The notes beneath the pieces are model-generated. The model did no database searches. It was not told where the DNA came from and saw only the letters and a list, made by a program, of their open reading frames with translations. Positions 21,398 through 33,690 of a stretch of 64,000 bases of DNA are shown piece by piece. Position numbers and translations under genes: made by a program. Where the stretch lies: contig JASFXZ010000013.1 in NCBI GenBank assembly GCA_032209605.1, forward strand, positions 6,905,401 to 6,969,400, read 5' to 3'. The DNA comes from Mactromeris polynyma. Its lineage: Eukaryota > Mollusca > Bivalvia > Venerida > Mactridae. Numbering within the stretch: the stretch's first letter is position 1; the number at the start of each line of letters is the position of its first letter.

Positions 21398-21935
21398 CTG
21401 CCGGTCATTCAATTATGCTATACTACAGAAACTCCGAGACATGTAAGGGGAGATCACTGCATAGTGTGATTAGTCATAGACACAGAATTGTTTGTTTCAA
21501 TATAGTTCATCAATATTACTTAATGCATAAGTTGTGAACTCACACATTCATGTTGATAAACTTGTTATATACCAAAGTATCTGATTAAAACGATATAAAT
21601 GATCGCGACTGGTACATTACACCAAGAATGTCTTCTTAATTCCAACACAGGACAACTTCCCGTGTTGATGACTAATTAGTCTGGTACTTAGCGTACTCTG
21701 CACACTGATAATGTAATGGTAAGGGAAGGTAATCCAGGCTAATGACTACTTACTGGATAAATCATGAAATACACTCTACACAATGTCGACCAATCTGCGT
21801 CAATGTTACAAATATTTTTCAGTTGAAGAGAAATTGCCTTCAAGTTTGTGGTTAACGTAAGATTTGATTGGTTTATAAAACACTGATATGCAAATAGCAA
21901 AACCATGATAGTACGGCTGCGCTGAAAAAGATGGG
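21398..21935 (+). repeat. Dispersed repeat, copy 1 (paired with 55087-56715)
   Basis: Collinear with 55087-55138 plus 56297-56715. Shared landmarks are CTGCCGGTCAT-CAATTA-GC, CATAAGTTGTGAACTCACACAT and GTTAACGT-AGATTTGATTGG. Part of its 3' end is repeated again near 22085-22165 (TGTTAACCAATC-GCGTCAATGTTACAAA; GAAGAGAAATTGCCT). No ORF. Confidence 0.8.
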
Positions 21936-22938
21936 TGGCGCAATTTGAAGGTTAAGATTTGTTGTGCAAAATAAAAAGAATGCCGAGCTGTTACGCTTGC
22001 TGGTCACTCCAGGTCCAAAATAGATTTCGGTAAATTCACCAAAATTCTGTGGTTTCGGTAATTAACGTAATCTTTATCGAGAGTGTTAACCAATCCGCGT
22101 CAATGTTACAAACATTGTTCGGTTGAAGAGAAATTGCCTAGCAAAACCATATTAGTACGGCTGCGCCGAAAATGATTGTCTGTCTCTCACTGCTTGATTT
22201 TAAGATCAAGATTGATTTATTGTGTTTCAAATGTAAATACGTATATGGAAAGTGAAAGTTTAAAAAAAATACCAATGATATACTTGGTAACCCATTATCG
22301 TTTTACATTTTTCATAAAATGTGTTAGTTTTAAATATTTATTGAAGATAATTTTGTAATATCAAATGTAGAATTTTAATTATCAATGACTTTTCTTTTTT
22401 TTACTAATAAAGTATATGGAAAAAGAAAGTAGATTGAAAACTGCAAATATATAATGAAATCCTTCAATTAAACATAATAATATAATTATTTGTATTGTTC
22501 TTGAAACTGTATAAAATTCAGTAAAAATATTTGCATCGTAAAAGAAAATAGCAAACTTCTTCCTTAATAAGTCTATAAGCACACGAAAAATGACAAGGGG
22601 GTATATAACTAAACAAGAACACCAAATTAGCCTCGGTCACTGACATAAATACATGTACATGGTATTACAAGGGTCTGAATGAACATAGTACTCTAGACAT
22701 CTGTCTAGTTATGATGGAAATAGACTACTGTGGTCAAGGTCATTTTGCAGAAAGGATTAAGTTCAGCAAGAATTTTGACCAGGCATTAACCAAGACATGT
22801 GAAAGAAAAGCAGGTATTTGTTATATCAGGGGCATTAACCCTGGACATACTAGTTTGATCCAGCCACAATTCAAATTCATCCAAAATCTTGTGGCCACAT
22901 ACACTGTGTTCCTGCTTGATTGAAACTGCTTTAGAAAT

Positions 22939-23072
22939 GTTCCTTCCAGAGTGTAAACATAGTTCTATATGGCATGTTTGATATGTTCCTTCCAGAGTGT
23001 AAACATAGTTCTATATGGCATGTTTGATATGTTCCTTCCAGAGTGTAAACATAGTTCTATATGGCATGTTTG
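22939..23072. repeat. 46-bp tandem repeat x 2.9
   Basis: Three copies of a 46-bp unit starting GTTCCTTCCAGAGTGTAAAC with no visible mismatch, so a very recent tandem event (or an assembly artefact). Confidence 0.97.
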
Positions 23073-23099
23073 ATAAATTGTTTATGTCTTGGTTTTAGT

Positions 23100-24310
23100 G
23101 AGTTCAAATGGTATAAAAAGTGTTGTTTACCTTGAATACCCTACAAGCTTATGTGAGAATCCATTTCAGTAGCTGAATGACATTGGTGGGGTGTGCAAAA
23201 TAAAAGTGAAAAGGGGAATAATTGTGTCAAAATAAAGTCCCATTAATGGGTTATGGTATGTACTTGCTTCATAATCATGAATGTTTAATTGTGTGAAGCT
23301 TCCATTCAAACATGTTTCAGAAATATTCCATGAAAACACAATTTTGTGATTTTCCTATGCAAAAAAGGGGAACATTTTGTCAAAATGGTACATCATCTTG
23401 CCTAATAACCCTTAAGGTTTCTATGACATTTCAATCCAATATGTGCAGAGATAATAAATGAAAACGCAACTTTGGAATTTTTCCTTAGTTGTAATATGGG
23501 TGATCATTATTTGAAAACGAAAGTAAGAGTTATCAGTAACAGTATTTTGACTTGTTTGGTCAGCCTGGAAGTTTGTGACAAGTTTCAATACAATATACAT
23601 GTACATTGCGGAGATATTAAAGGAAAACACATTTTGGGAAATTTCAAGTAAAACTAGAAATGTGTCCATACCAAGGACACAGATGCCCCCACTTGCAGCC
23701 TTTTTCACAAAAACAAATGATATTATTCTGCTCATAGTTTGTGAATGTGTTTCAAAATTACCAAGTGAACAACTTTACAGATTATGGTGATAAGTAAAGG
23801 GCCAACACTTTACACTTACTCGGTGGAGCCATACATGAAAACCCAGGTGCACAACTTATACAGGCTGGTGAACATTCCTGTAAAGTTTTAAGACGCTGGT
23901 TCATATTCTTTTGGAGATATGCGCGACACAACATTTTGTGACAGATGGAAGGATGCACAGACAGATGGACAAGGGCAAATGTATATGCCCCCCTTTCAGA
24001 ATGGGGATCTTTTTGTCATAATTAAAGTCAGAGCTATGGATCAGGAAACATCAACTTGCTTTATGACCTTTAAGGTTTGTTTGCAGTTATAAGATTATAA
24101 GTCCATGTATTGCACAGATGCAAAATGAAAACAAAATACTGGTATATTTTCTAAGTAGAACAAGGTGGATAATTCTGTAAAAATCACAGTCAGAGTGGTG
24201 TGAACATGGTGTGTCAACTTGCCTAATGAGGATGAAGGTTCATGTAAATATTGCAGAGATATTGAAAAAAAAACACAATCACGGGACATTTTCTAAGTTG
24301 ATAAAGTGTG
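23100..24310. repeat. Degenerate dispersed-repeat tract
   Basis: Loose units recur about every 180 bp: 'GAGATATTAAA-GAAAACACA-TTTGGGA-ATTT' and 'TTTCAAT-CAATAT-TGCA-AGATA'. They include 'GTCCATACCAAGGACACAGATGCCCCC' and 'GGCAAATGTATATGCCCCCC', an inverted pair of the sort found at the ends of non-autonomous elements. No gene. Confidence 0.4.
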
Positions 24311-24869
24311 ATTACATTTTGTAACACATCTAATTAACTGTTTACATACTTCCATCAACCTGTGAACTTTGAAAAATGATCATTTACCATTCACAATCTT
24401 ATAAAAATGGCTTTCCTACCTTTCGCTTTATGGCCCCGTTGGACGGCCCCTGATTGGAAGTTCTTTGATTTGATATTATGAATACTTTCTTCAATTTGTG
24501 ACACTGAAGTAAGGAGAGATGTTTGTTAAACACATATGACACTCTAATAAAGGGATTTAGATTGACCTTAAATACAAGGGTCCATCTGGGCTCTTGGTAC
24601 AAAAACATTCAGGGGCCCAGTCTAAATCCTTGAAGCGTAATAAGTATAGTGTATAGCAGCATTAAAAAGTTCTTCTTCTCCAAACTAGACATTTTTACTA
24701 TGCAAGTCAAATATGTACTAGCACTGCGCAATTCTAAGGCCCCTGCTAATCTAAATCCCTGCTTTAAGTGTATACCAATTTATTTTTAGTTTGATTGCGA
24801 AGACAGCTGAAAGCTGATATTAATCTGTCTCGAATCCATTCCTGGATAGAAACCAGTACTAGTGTTCAT

Positions 24870-24966
24870 TTTGACATGAGAATTTACCCACTGGTGTGGC
24901 TCGAATCCACAACCTCTTCAGTGAGAGACAGACACCTTAGCCATTAGACCTGATGCTCACTCTCAC
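24870..24966 (-). mobile_element. tRNA-derived SINE head
   Basis: On the minus strand a tRNA-like order appears: GTCTAATGGCTAAGGTGTC (D arm / box A), a spacer, then GTGGATTCGAGCCACACC (T arm / box B). The arms are imperfect and there is no closed acceptor stem, so a SINE head or tRNA relic, not a functional tRNA. Confidence 0.5.
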
Positions 24967-25957
24967 TTGTATGTATAAAAACATGCAATTGCTTTTGAAA
25001 AATAAAAGGCTGTTAAACAATTCAGTTATCTTGACTTTGGCTTTCATGTCAGTCATGCTTTCATATAATTAAGACCAGGTGTGTCATGATACAGCTCAGA
25101 ACCATTGCATTTCGATCTGCTTTTACTCCATTTAATCCTGTTTCTCGACCAGTCCTGTCTGCATAGTATTAGGGATACATTGCATGACCTGGAACTCCCC
25201 TCTCATCTACAAAGTAAATATCCCTCCATGGTAGACATCTCAATGTCGTGTAAAACCTTGAGACAGAATAAGTAGCGCAGTAGGTTACACACAGGACTTG
25301 TGATGCAAGTTCAAAACCAGTGATGGAGTGTAGATTTGTTTCTCAGTTATATATTTTCATATTATCTGTAACTATATTTTCATTTACAAATATAAAAATT
25401 TATTGAATACAAATTCAAAACAAAAACTCTGTTATATCTCCATCAGTGACTGCATGGCTTTGTCGATCTTCGGTAGCAACAACTTAGAAATAATGATTTG
25501 AATTACAAATGATCTCAGATGACTCTACTCACAATTTTGTTTAATTTGTATGGGCATTTGTGACATAACTTTAAATTATGGCATGAAAAATCTCACAGAA
25601 TTCCAACTCTCAACCATAATATCCTTATGATTAGAAAACCATCGCCTTTCTGCCGCGGCCATGACAGCTTGTAAGTATTTGATTTATCTTCACCATAATG
25701 GGCGATCAGGGTTGTCAAATAACAACTGGCTGCCAGCTGAAATTGACAGGTCATTTAAAATGACTAATGAATTCTAAGAAAAATATTTTGCATAAAAAAG
25801 TTTGATGCTTTACTGAGGACTGACCCTCGGAGGTAATCTAAGATTGTGAGTCATGCATGAAGCAAACACAACATTTATAAACCAAATATTCACTGCAGAC
25901 AGTTTCTACACACTTCACATCATGATCCTTTGTTAAACAGTTCCACACCATCTTTTG

Positions 25958-26620
25958 AATTGTCAGCTACAACTCTCCAGCTCACTGAGTTGTGTGCTAG
26001 CTGCAAGCATATATACAGTTTATACATGTAATTGTCAGCTACAACTCTCCAGCTCACTGAGTGGTGTACTAGCTGCAAGCATATATACAGTTTATACATG
26101 TAATTGTCAGCTACAACTCTCCAGCTCACTGAGTTGTGTGCTAGCTGCAAGCATATATACAGTTTATACATGTAATTGTCAGCTTCAACGATCCAGCTCA
26201 CTGAATTATGTGCTAGCTGCAAGCATATATACAGTTTATACATGTAATTGTCAGCTACAATTCTCCACCTCACTGAATTGTGTGCTAGCTGCAAGCATAT
26301 ATACAGTTTATACATGTAATTGTCAGCTACAACGATCCAGCTCACTGAGTTGTGTGCTAGCTGCAAGCATATATACAGTTTATACATGTAATTGTCAGCT
26401 ACAACTCTCCAGCTCACTGAATTATGTGCTAGCTGCAAGCATATATATATATACAGTTTATACATGTAATTGTCAACTACAACTCTCCAGCTCACTGAAT
26501 TGTGTGCTAGCTGCACGCATATATATATACAGTTTATACATGTAAGTGTCAGCTACAACTCTCCAGCTCACTGAATTGTGTGCTAGCTGCAAGCATATAT
26601 ACAGTTTATACATGTAATTG
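25958..26620. repeat. 72-bp minisatellite x 9
   Basis: Nine units start AATTGTCAGCTACAACTC and contain GTGTGCTAGCTGCAAGCATA and TACAGTTTATACATG. Because 72 is divisible by three and the unit lacks stops in one frame of each strand, long ORFs appear on both strands. The (TA)n part varies in length, shifting frame in the last units. Confidence 0.97.
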
Positions 26621-27879
26621 AACACAGACAGCATAAATACTCTACCTAGTGTGTGTTCCTCCGCAAATTGATCACAAGTGCAAATGGAGAATTTGTAACA
26701 AAGGGACGTAACTGGATTACGGAAGATACATATTGCAGTAACGGCTCCACAACGATTTCTTAATCTAATTTAAAGTCGTCGAAGTAACTCCAAACACAAT
26801 ATTTAGCCCAACACATATCATGAACAATACGGTATAGAGATAGACGGCTATCGCCTGTGTACTGTACTATAATGCTGGAATAATGCAAACTTACAGAGAG
26901 AATCATGCATAGTGTCGGCCTCAAACAAAATAGACACGTAAGAACCGTGGGGTGCACACGTCGGGACAGTTCCTACCCTCGATAATTTTGGGAAATTGCG
27001 GCTATTAAAAGTATTTTAGTGGTTTTGGACTAAATATTCCGGTCTTTCCTTACATATGATTGTGTGTGTACATCATTGAAAGTTTGAAAGAAGATTTCTA
27101 CGTTCCATCCATTCTGAAAATGATTCCTACGGGCATGCAAAGGCTGACGGTAGACCTGAATCTGACTCTGAATGGTATACGTGGTAGAATCCAATACTGG
27201 TTTTAACACCACGGGGGGGGGCTTAATCACTTTTTGTTAATGCTGATTTGAAAGAGATCACTGAGTCTGAGTTAACTATATTATCACCGAGCTTGTTCCA
27301 ATCAACACCCAAATTCAATAGTAGGTCAAAGGCACATATATTGCCGAATAAAAAATGATCATTTGAAACTATTCAACTGCTGCATGAACACAAGTGTATT
27401 TAATGCATTAACATGTCTGAAATATTCGTGCAAAATTTCAAATGCAGCAAATGAATACTTTCATCATAACATCAAGTTTATTAATACCTCTCATTAGCTA
27501 TTTGTGTTGTACCAAATACATACGTGACTGTTGATAAGTACTGTAGAATGTGTGCCCCGTGAATATCATTTTAATATCACATGGCAAGTAATATGGTCAA
27601 TTATTACCTTAATGTTTCCCAAAACTGAAAAATACGTAAGATGAATATTTATGTTTGTTTTAACCAAAAAAATCGGGATCAAGAAGAACTATATAATATA
27701 TCATGTGTTGAAAGCGCTGTTCTCACAAAGGATGAATTTTTGTTTAAGTCACTTTTAGCCCGTATTGGCACCAACAATTTTGTATCGTTATTTACAGAGT
27801 TTTCAACAACGTTTGTTTTGACGTGGAGTGGAGTGACCTTTTTCTATATTCCTAATATAACATTACATCCACTGATTAG

Positions 27880-28400
27880 GTCTTAAGGTTACTATTCTTT
27901 TAAATAGCACTTTAAATGAAATACATTGATTTATGGACGATTTCCTCTTGTATACTACTAGTATACTACCAGTATACCGGAAGCATGTGCAATAAAAGTT
28001 GGGCCCCTGTTGTGCTCATCGGTCTTGAGACCGTCTAGAAGAATCGTATGCTTTTCACTCTACATCAGACAGGCGCTTTCAATTTCCTTATCATGTTGTG
28101 ACAAAGGGTTTTACTGAAGGCTGTCTGGGAGTAGGTACAGGGGGGGGGGGGGGCTGTTCCCTGGAAAAGTGTTAAAATGTTGGTACTTGTATGATTTGGT
28201 TGTTCCGTATAATTTACCAGATAATACTAGTGCAATTCACATGGAAGAGTCCTCAAAATTTAGACCCCGAAATGCACCAGAAGCCATCATTTCATATATA
28301 TATATATTTTCATCATGTTTGGCCCCCAGTCGGGAATGTCTGGATCCGGGCCTGTTAAGAGTGTTCAAGTGCTGGCTGACTGGTACATTTCACGCCCAAT
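27880..28400 (+). repeat. Dispersed repeat, copy 1 (inverted relative at 51110-52460)
   Basis: Shared with the minus strand of 51110-52460: GGTCTTGAGACCGTCTAGAAG, ACAGGCGCTTTCAATTTCC, GCAATTCACATG-A-GAGTCCTC and CCCGAAATGCACCAGA-GCC. Contains a 14-base G homopolymer near 28140, a likely assembly weak point. Confidence 0.8.
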
Positions 28401-28449
28401 CTCTTTTTGGGTAGCTTGCCCTTGCCTCGCACCATGACTATATAGTGTT

Positions 28450-28990
28450 CAATTCACAACAAAAATGTCGATGTTGTCAATTCGAAAACTCTCGGCAAAC
28501 TGACGGCATCGCTTCTGCTGTTGCTCTTTTATAGTTCGGGGAATACGGCTCCTGCTCGGCATCCCTTCTGCGACGATTCGGCATCTTTTCATTACATGAT
28601 CGGCATAGCTTCCGTGTGTATACGCAGCTTTCGGCATCGATTCAACTTCCTTCAGGGACCGCTCGGGATGGCTAAAAGATTACGAAGCCTCGCAGAAGGC
28701 TTTCCGAAGACGCCGAGTTAATGGCGATGGGTTCCCGAACGTCCCGAATGGTTGCCGATGGTTTGCCGAAGATCCCGAAGCCGTCCCGAATAAAACATTC
28801 GACGTCCAAATTTTAAAAAGTTTTAAAATTTGGATGCCGAAGTTTTTTCGATCCCGATTTGGCCCGAAGTACCGAGAAGGTTTCCAGAAGTGTTAAGGAA
28901 GGACACGGAAGGGTTCCAGAACATCGCGAAGACATGCCGAAACATCCCGATTTTGTGAAATCCGCTTTCGGGAACCCTTCGGGGGCCTAG
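28450..28990. repeat. GC-rich degenerate CCCGAA/CCGAAG tract
   Basis: Unlike the AT-rich surroundings, this stretch is full of short degenerate motifs (CCCGAA, CCGAAG, TCGGCATC, CCGATG). In its middle is a palindrome with 14-bp arms and 2-bp spacer (28805-28834, TCCAAATTTTAAAA / TTTTAAAATTTGGA). Short ORFs on both strands are side effects. Related motifs recur at 34055-34100. Confidence 0.5.
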
Positions 28991-29303
28991 TGGACGGTAG
29001 GTCTAAAGCACGCACGTTCGCGCTAGGCCGAGAAATTGGCGAAATTTACTGCGTTTCTAATCCGTCTCTATTTAATTTTGGATCTAAATATGCATTTGTT
29101 TGCTTCCTTTGATTTGTCTTCAGTATGACTTAAAATGTCAAATTGATATGAATAACTGAATCACAAAATGGAAACATAAAACATCGAAAAGAGTGGAATA
29201 AGTTTACATCGCCATAGAAAAATCAAACAATCATATGTATTGAACTCGTATTAGATTGTTGAAATTGTCCAAATCAGTCTCATGATCGCTGAGGCGATAT
29301 TTA

Positions 29304-29930
29304 TGGTGGCATATTACTGCCACCAGTTAGCATGATAGCGTTCGCGAATTGTTTCGTGTTAACCACTTAATTATTGCGATAATTATCTAGCTATCACATA
29401 CGATTCGTGTTACCACTTACATCTAGAAGCCAAAAATGCATTTATAAATAAGTGGTAACACGAATCAATCGTAAGTGAAATTTGCGAATTTGAGTTATTA
29501 AGTAACATAATATGTGGTCAACTAGATAAGATTCGTGTTACCACTTACATCTAGAAGCCAAACATGCATTTATAAATAAGTGGTAACACGAATCATAAGT
29601 GAAATTCGCGAACATTGACTAGATAACCAGTTGTATAAATCTATTTATATATAACTGGCAACACAAACTTATCTAGTTGGCTACTTTTTATGTTACATAT
29701 AAAGTGAAATTCGCAAACCATATAACTAGATAACCCGTTACTGTAATACATCATAAAAAGGTAAGAGGTGGCACTGTCAAGCCTGTTTCTAGTCTTATGA
29801 TGTTTATCTTACCGAAAATGTATCACGAATGTTAACTAGATAGCTAGATAAATATCGCAATAATTAAGTGGTTAACACGAAACAATTTGCAAACGCTATC
29901 ATTCTAACTGGTGGCAGTAATATGCCATCA
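29304..29930. mobile_element. Nested foldback element
   Basis: Long inverted ends of about 91 bp (29304-29394 and 29840-29930) start TGGTGGCATATTACTGCCAC; this tip is itself a small palindrome. Between them are two direct copies (about 29402-29466 and 29529-29594) of a 65-bp segment whose ends GATTCGTGTTACCACTTA and TAAGTGGTAACACGAATC are inverted. No ORF. A foldback-type MITE with hairpins inside a hairpin. Confidence 0.8.
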
Positions 29931-29934
29931 TTGA

Positions 29935-31640
29935 TATCAACGGGCCGAAGCACTGTAACATATTTTTTCAATTTACGCTTGTCACCTGTCTTACTTGTAA
30001 TTGGAAATTGTATTGGTTAATTTTTTGACAGATGAAAATGGATATTTAGGTGCTCTTGCCTTTATCTCTCTATCAATCTGCTGGTACCCGACTGATTGTT
30101 TACACCCACGTTTATGTTTATACAAACTACAGTACCGCTAGATGGAGTAGCGCTCCAGTTCACGTGACAGGGAATCATACGACATATGCAGACGAACTGT
30201 CGAAGGAGGAGGAGAACTTGCCAAAGTTAAAGGTTGGTTGTTTGTATCTCTACTATTTGTATTTACTCTGCTTTAACAGTATTTTGTATATCGTAATATA
30301 TCTCTGACGTACAAGTTGACAGACACAATTTCACACAATTTTATATTCGTTTCTCTCTGTTCATTTGTGAACGGTGGTTAACTTGGAAACTCGCCTACGT
30401 CTAAATCTCTCAAGTTACCTTCTTACTGCATAAATTACAACATTAACAATATCTTACATAAAGTTGGATTTGATTTCTTTGTGCATCATAAAGTTTTGCC
30501 TTGTACTTTGTTTCGGCAAGGTAGGCTGTGTATTATGGTAGCTACTTAGCTTTCTAGCATCGCAAACATACATTTGTCTCTTCTCAACAGAAATTATAAT
30601 GACACTTATTTTGTCTGTTACAATTAAAAGCATGATCTTGTATTTTTGATGATGTAGTGCAATTATTTATACCACGGACATATAACCATATGTCCGTGTC
30701 CGTGTTTATACCATCATTATAGGTGCATTGATGATTTTGTCTAATTGATAGTAAATACAAATTGATTTGTAATATATTATGAACAATTGTGTACGCCGGA
30801 CAATAAGTATAACACTTAAGCCTGTAGTTTGAATACAATATTCTGTTCTGTGTAGATTTGCATTGTTTATATTCGGATATTTGTTTAATATATTTGCAAA
30901 TAAACATTCAATTAAAAAGCAGGGTTTTGGCACTATGGTTTGGGCACTATAATCGGATCCTGACTAGTCTATGATTTAAGAATACAATCTTGACGCATTA
31001 GTTTTCAAATAATACTAGAGTCATAAATGATAAATTTTATAATTTATTGCAGACAAATCAAGCTAATCTGTCATACTACTGAAGTGAATAAGTATCAAAT
31101 GTATATTATTCATGGACTTATCTATCTTGCATAAAACGATATAAAACGTATAAAATATCATACCATATACTTTGAAATTTATTTTATATAAGCAAAGACC
31201 TAAATACTTATTATACTTGATTTACCTATTTTGATTAATAAAGGTGCCCAAATAATGTAAATATTGCATGACGTCTCTCTCAACTTAGCATGGTATACTT
31301 AAAGTGCGAATTGCATTGCATCCGCATGCGTATTCGACAGGAATGTTTACTTCTGGTGCGACCTTGAAATCTACTTCTCCGAAATAGGCTAAATATAGCA
31401 ACGCTTCACCTCATTCCCAATTAAACAGACTCACGGTCAGAATGAATCGTTAATATAACATACCGTACAGATTATCAGTAACTACAATTATTACTTAACA
31501 CGAGTGTGTAGAATATGCCACAGTATTCGTGAGGTAAATTAATGGTCAGAATCCATTCAGAAATATTGTTACGACTCGTCTGCCGAGCGCGTCACGGTAC
31601 AAGGTATTTCCTTAGGTCTATAAATAGCGATTTCGCATGC
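29935..31640. other. Intergenic, no supported gene
   Basis: Near 30180-30235 a stretch reads E-L-S-K-E-E-E-N-L-P-K-L-K before GTTGGT, which could be an isolated exon, but no partner exon was found. The inverted pair ATATGTCCGTG/TATGTCCGTGTCCGTG near 30675 is short. Otherwise AT-rich spacer. Confidence 0.4.
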
Positions 31641-31645
31641 GCAAA

Positions 31646-31720
31646 ATATCGATGGTTCAGCGCAAGACTCCTATGTATTTATATTGGAGTTAGTATAGTC
31701 TTGCACTGAACCCTCGATAT
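31646..31720. other. Hairpin, 24-bp arms
   Basis: 31646-31669 pairs with 31697-31720 with two mismatches around a 27-nt loop, a size similar to a microRNA precursor. No known microRNA is recognised; it may equally be a small foldback element. Confidence 0.5.
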
Positions 31721-31902
31721 GATTAATGAATGGAGAAAACCAAAAAATCGAAAGGATTTTTTCAAATCTGAGTAACACTTGCAAAAATCGAAAGGATTTT
31801 TTCATTTCCGAGCTCCATGTGCAAAATGAAAAGGGAAAAAAAAAAGAGTCGCCGGCTTGTGGTCGGCGACTAATTAATACAAGAAAAGATCCTTTACTCC
31901 AT

Positions 31903-32040
31903 ACAAAGACCTAAAACACCATTTAATAAGGTATTTGCTCCAAAGAAACGCCAAATCACTCCTCTACCGTATTCCCATGTGAACGCCGAATCTCGCCTCT
32001 GGCTTTCAGTCGCAATTTTTTTTTGTATTTAGGCCTTTGT
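31903..32040. mobile_element. Small MITE with CAAAGACCTAAA ends
   Basis: It begins CAAAGACCTAAAACACC and ends TGTATTTAGGCCTTTG, an imperfect inverted pair. It shares the CAAAGACCTAAATACCA end with 33389-33690 and with 44032 and 31194. Confidence 0.45.
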
Positions 32041-32557
32041 TGCGAGTGTTTTAAGTCTTTTAACTTACAATCCAGTGCAATGTCTGTCTAGCAAACATAC
32101 TTCAGACACCATAGACAATTTGCTATATGGAAGTACTACTAGTACTAGTTTCGGCTTTGACGGGTTAATTTTAAGAAGAGGGGGGCTGATAATGTCCGCC
32201 TAGCTTACATAAACAGACATAGTCAGCAAATCTTTAAATATTACATTTATTTCAAGAAGGTCAATATCAGGTTAATTCGTTTGACTGACTATAATAAAGT
32301 GTGATCACTATCCCCACACCCAAATCTTTGTTTACAAATGTCCGTCATTGTGACTACATTTATCAATATGTTCACATGTTATTGCAAAATATAATGTTTT
32401 GCAATCTGTATTTGAAAATTAAAAATATGTTGTTCTGTTATGTACATCTTAATAACAATTTGTACGTTATTGCTATCGTTAATGTTCTTTTAATGAATGT
32501 TACATTAACAACCATTGTTTGACGCCAATTATAAATTACAGATCTGGTATCAGGTGT

Positions 32558-32745
32558 TCATGTCTGTGAATAGGTACCCTCAATGCCATTCAAAAACATA
32601 TAATATAGTTGATCAAACTGAATGGCATTCCACAGTGATCTCTATCTCAAGAAGTTTATGTTCTGTATGGGTAGTCATATGTTCGTGTCTGTGTATAATT
32701 ATGTACCCTCAATGTCATTCAAAAACATTATACAGTTGATCAAAC
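32558..32745. repeat. Direct repeat pair (~63 bp)
   Basis: TACCCTCAATG-CATTCAAAAACAT-ATA-AGTTGATCAAAC occurs at 32572-32619 and 32702-32745, each preceded by GT-TTC-TGTCTGTG. Confidence 0.85.
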
Positions 32746-32985
32746 AAAGACGAGTGATTACATGATAGTTTGCAGTGGAACGGGTATATGGAAGATAATC
32801 GCTACATAATTACATTATGAATCGTGTTATTTGTCTTTGAAGCGTTGTTACTTCTGATATCAGTTTATGCCATTTGCTGTCCGTCACTGATAGGGTTTCA
32901 TTTGTAGTTCAACATGTGCAATTCTTCGTTCTAATAATGAAATTGCTGCTTACTTAGGAGTCTTCAAATTCGGTATATATAGAGG

Positions 32986-33125
32986 ATCTTACATGAGTGC
33001 TTATTTGATATTGTTTTTTTATGAAACGAGTCGACTGAATATGACGCGAGGCTCTGCCGAGCGTCATATTCGTTTTAGTCGACTCGTTTCATAAAAACAA
33101 TATCAAATAAGCACTCATGTAAGAT
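32986..33125. mobile_element. Long palindrome / foldback, ~62-bp arms
   Basis: ATCTTACATGAGTGCTTATT...AATATGACGC (32986-33047) is inverted at 33061-33125 with few mismatches. The loop GAGGCTCTGCCGA with its flanks forms a second small palindrome. It can form a strong cruciform. No ORF. Confidence 0.85.
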
Positions 33126-33388
33126 TATATTTATCACATAACACCATAAATAGATTTTAAATAGTGCTGTGATTCGGCTATTTATGTAACTAGTTACATA
33201 TGATATTTATGTCACTGCTTTATGCCACTCCTGGAGTGCAAGTTATGTGATAAAACCGTGTACTTATAATTGTACATGATGTATTATTGTCTAATGTCAA
33301 AGACATGTTTAAGCTTTATACTTTCCTTAGTGTATATTGTAATCTAACCAAATTACTTGTCCGTTATTTTTTAAGTGGATATGGGCAA

Positions 33389-33690
33389 AGACCTAAATAC
33401 CACAACATAACTAATAGAAAATACTGGTAACTTAATATGGAAAAACAGTAGTGACTATGATAATTTGTTTACAAACAAGTAACTAGATGTACACAGGGCT
33501 AGCAAATCCACAATTCGGCTGTCTGCAGCATCTGGCCTTCAGCGCTTTGATTAGACTGTGTGTCTGCCGCTAACATCGTAACGATGCGCCATATCTGGTT
33601 TACGTTCACATGCTCTCGTGAGATTTTATTTTCCGAGAGATTTTACGATATCTGGCCGAGTAGCGCATCTGTGGTATTTAGGTATTTGAT
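33389..33690. mobile_element. MITE with ~20-bp inverted ends
   Basis: Starts GCAAAGACCTAAATACCACA and ends TGTGGTATTTAGGTATTTGA. The interior holds GCGCCATATCTGG and GATATCTGGCCGAGTAGCGC. A partial relative sits at 44032-44100 (AAAGACCTAAAATACCACAGATGCGCTACGG, split here for length only). No coding. Confidence 0.6.

Noticed and set aside
25265..25330. tRNA-like GTAGCGCAGTAGGTTACAC with AAGTTCAAAACC downstream
   Set aside because: Boxes are only loosely matched and no stems pair, so I do not annotate a tRNA or SINE here.
25620..25680. ATGACAGCTTGTAAGT near 25660 as a possible first exon
   Set aside because: Only about three codons before the donor-like site, with no promoter motif or partner exon.
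28140..28153. G homopolymer (and the C homopolymer at 61647-61661)
   Set aside because: Long homopolymers are prone to sequencing and assembly error; no biological reading is supported.
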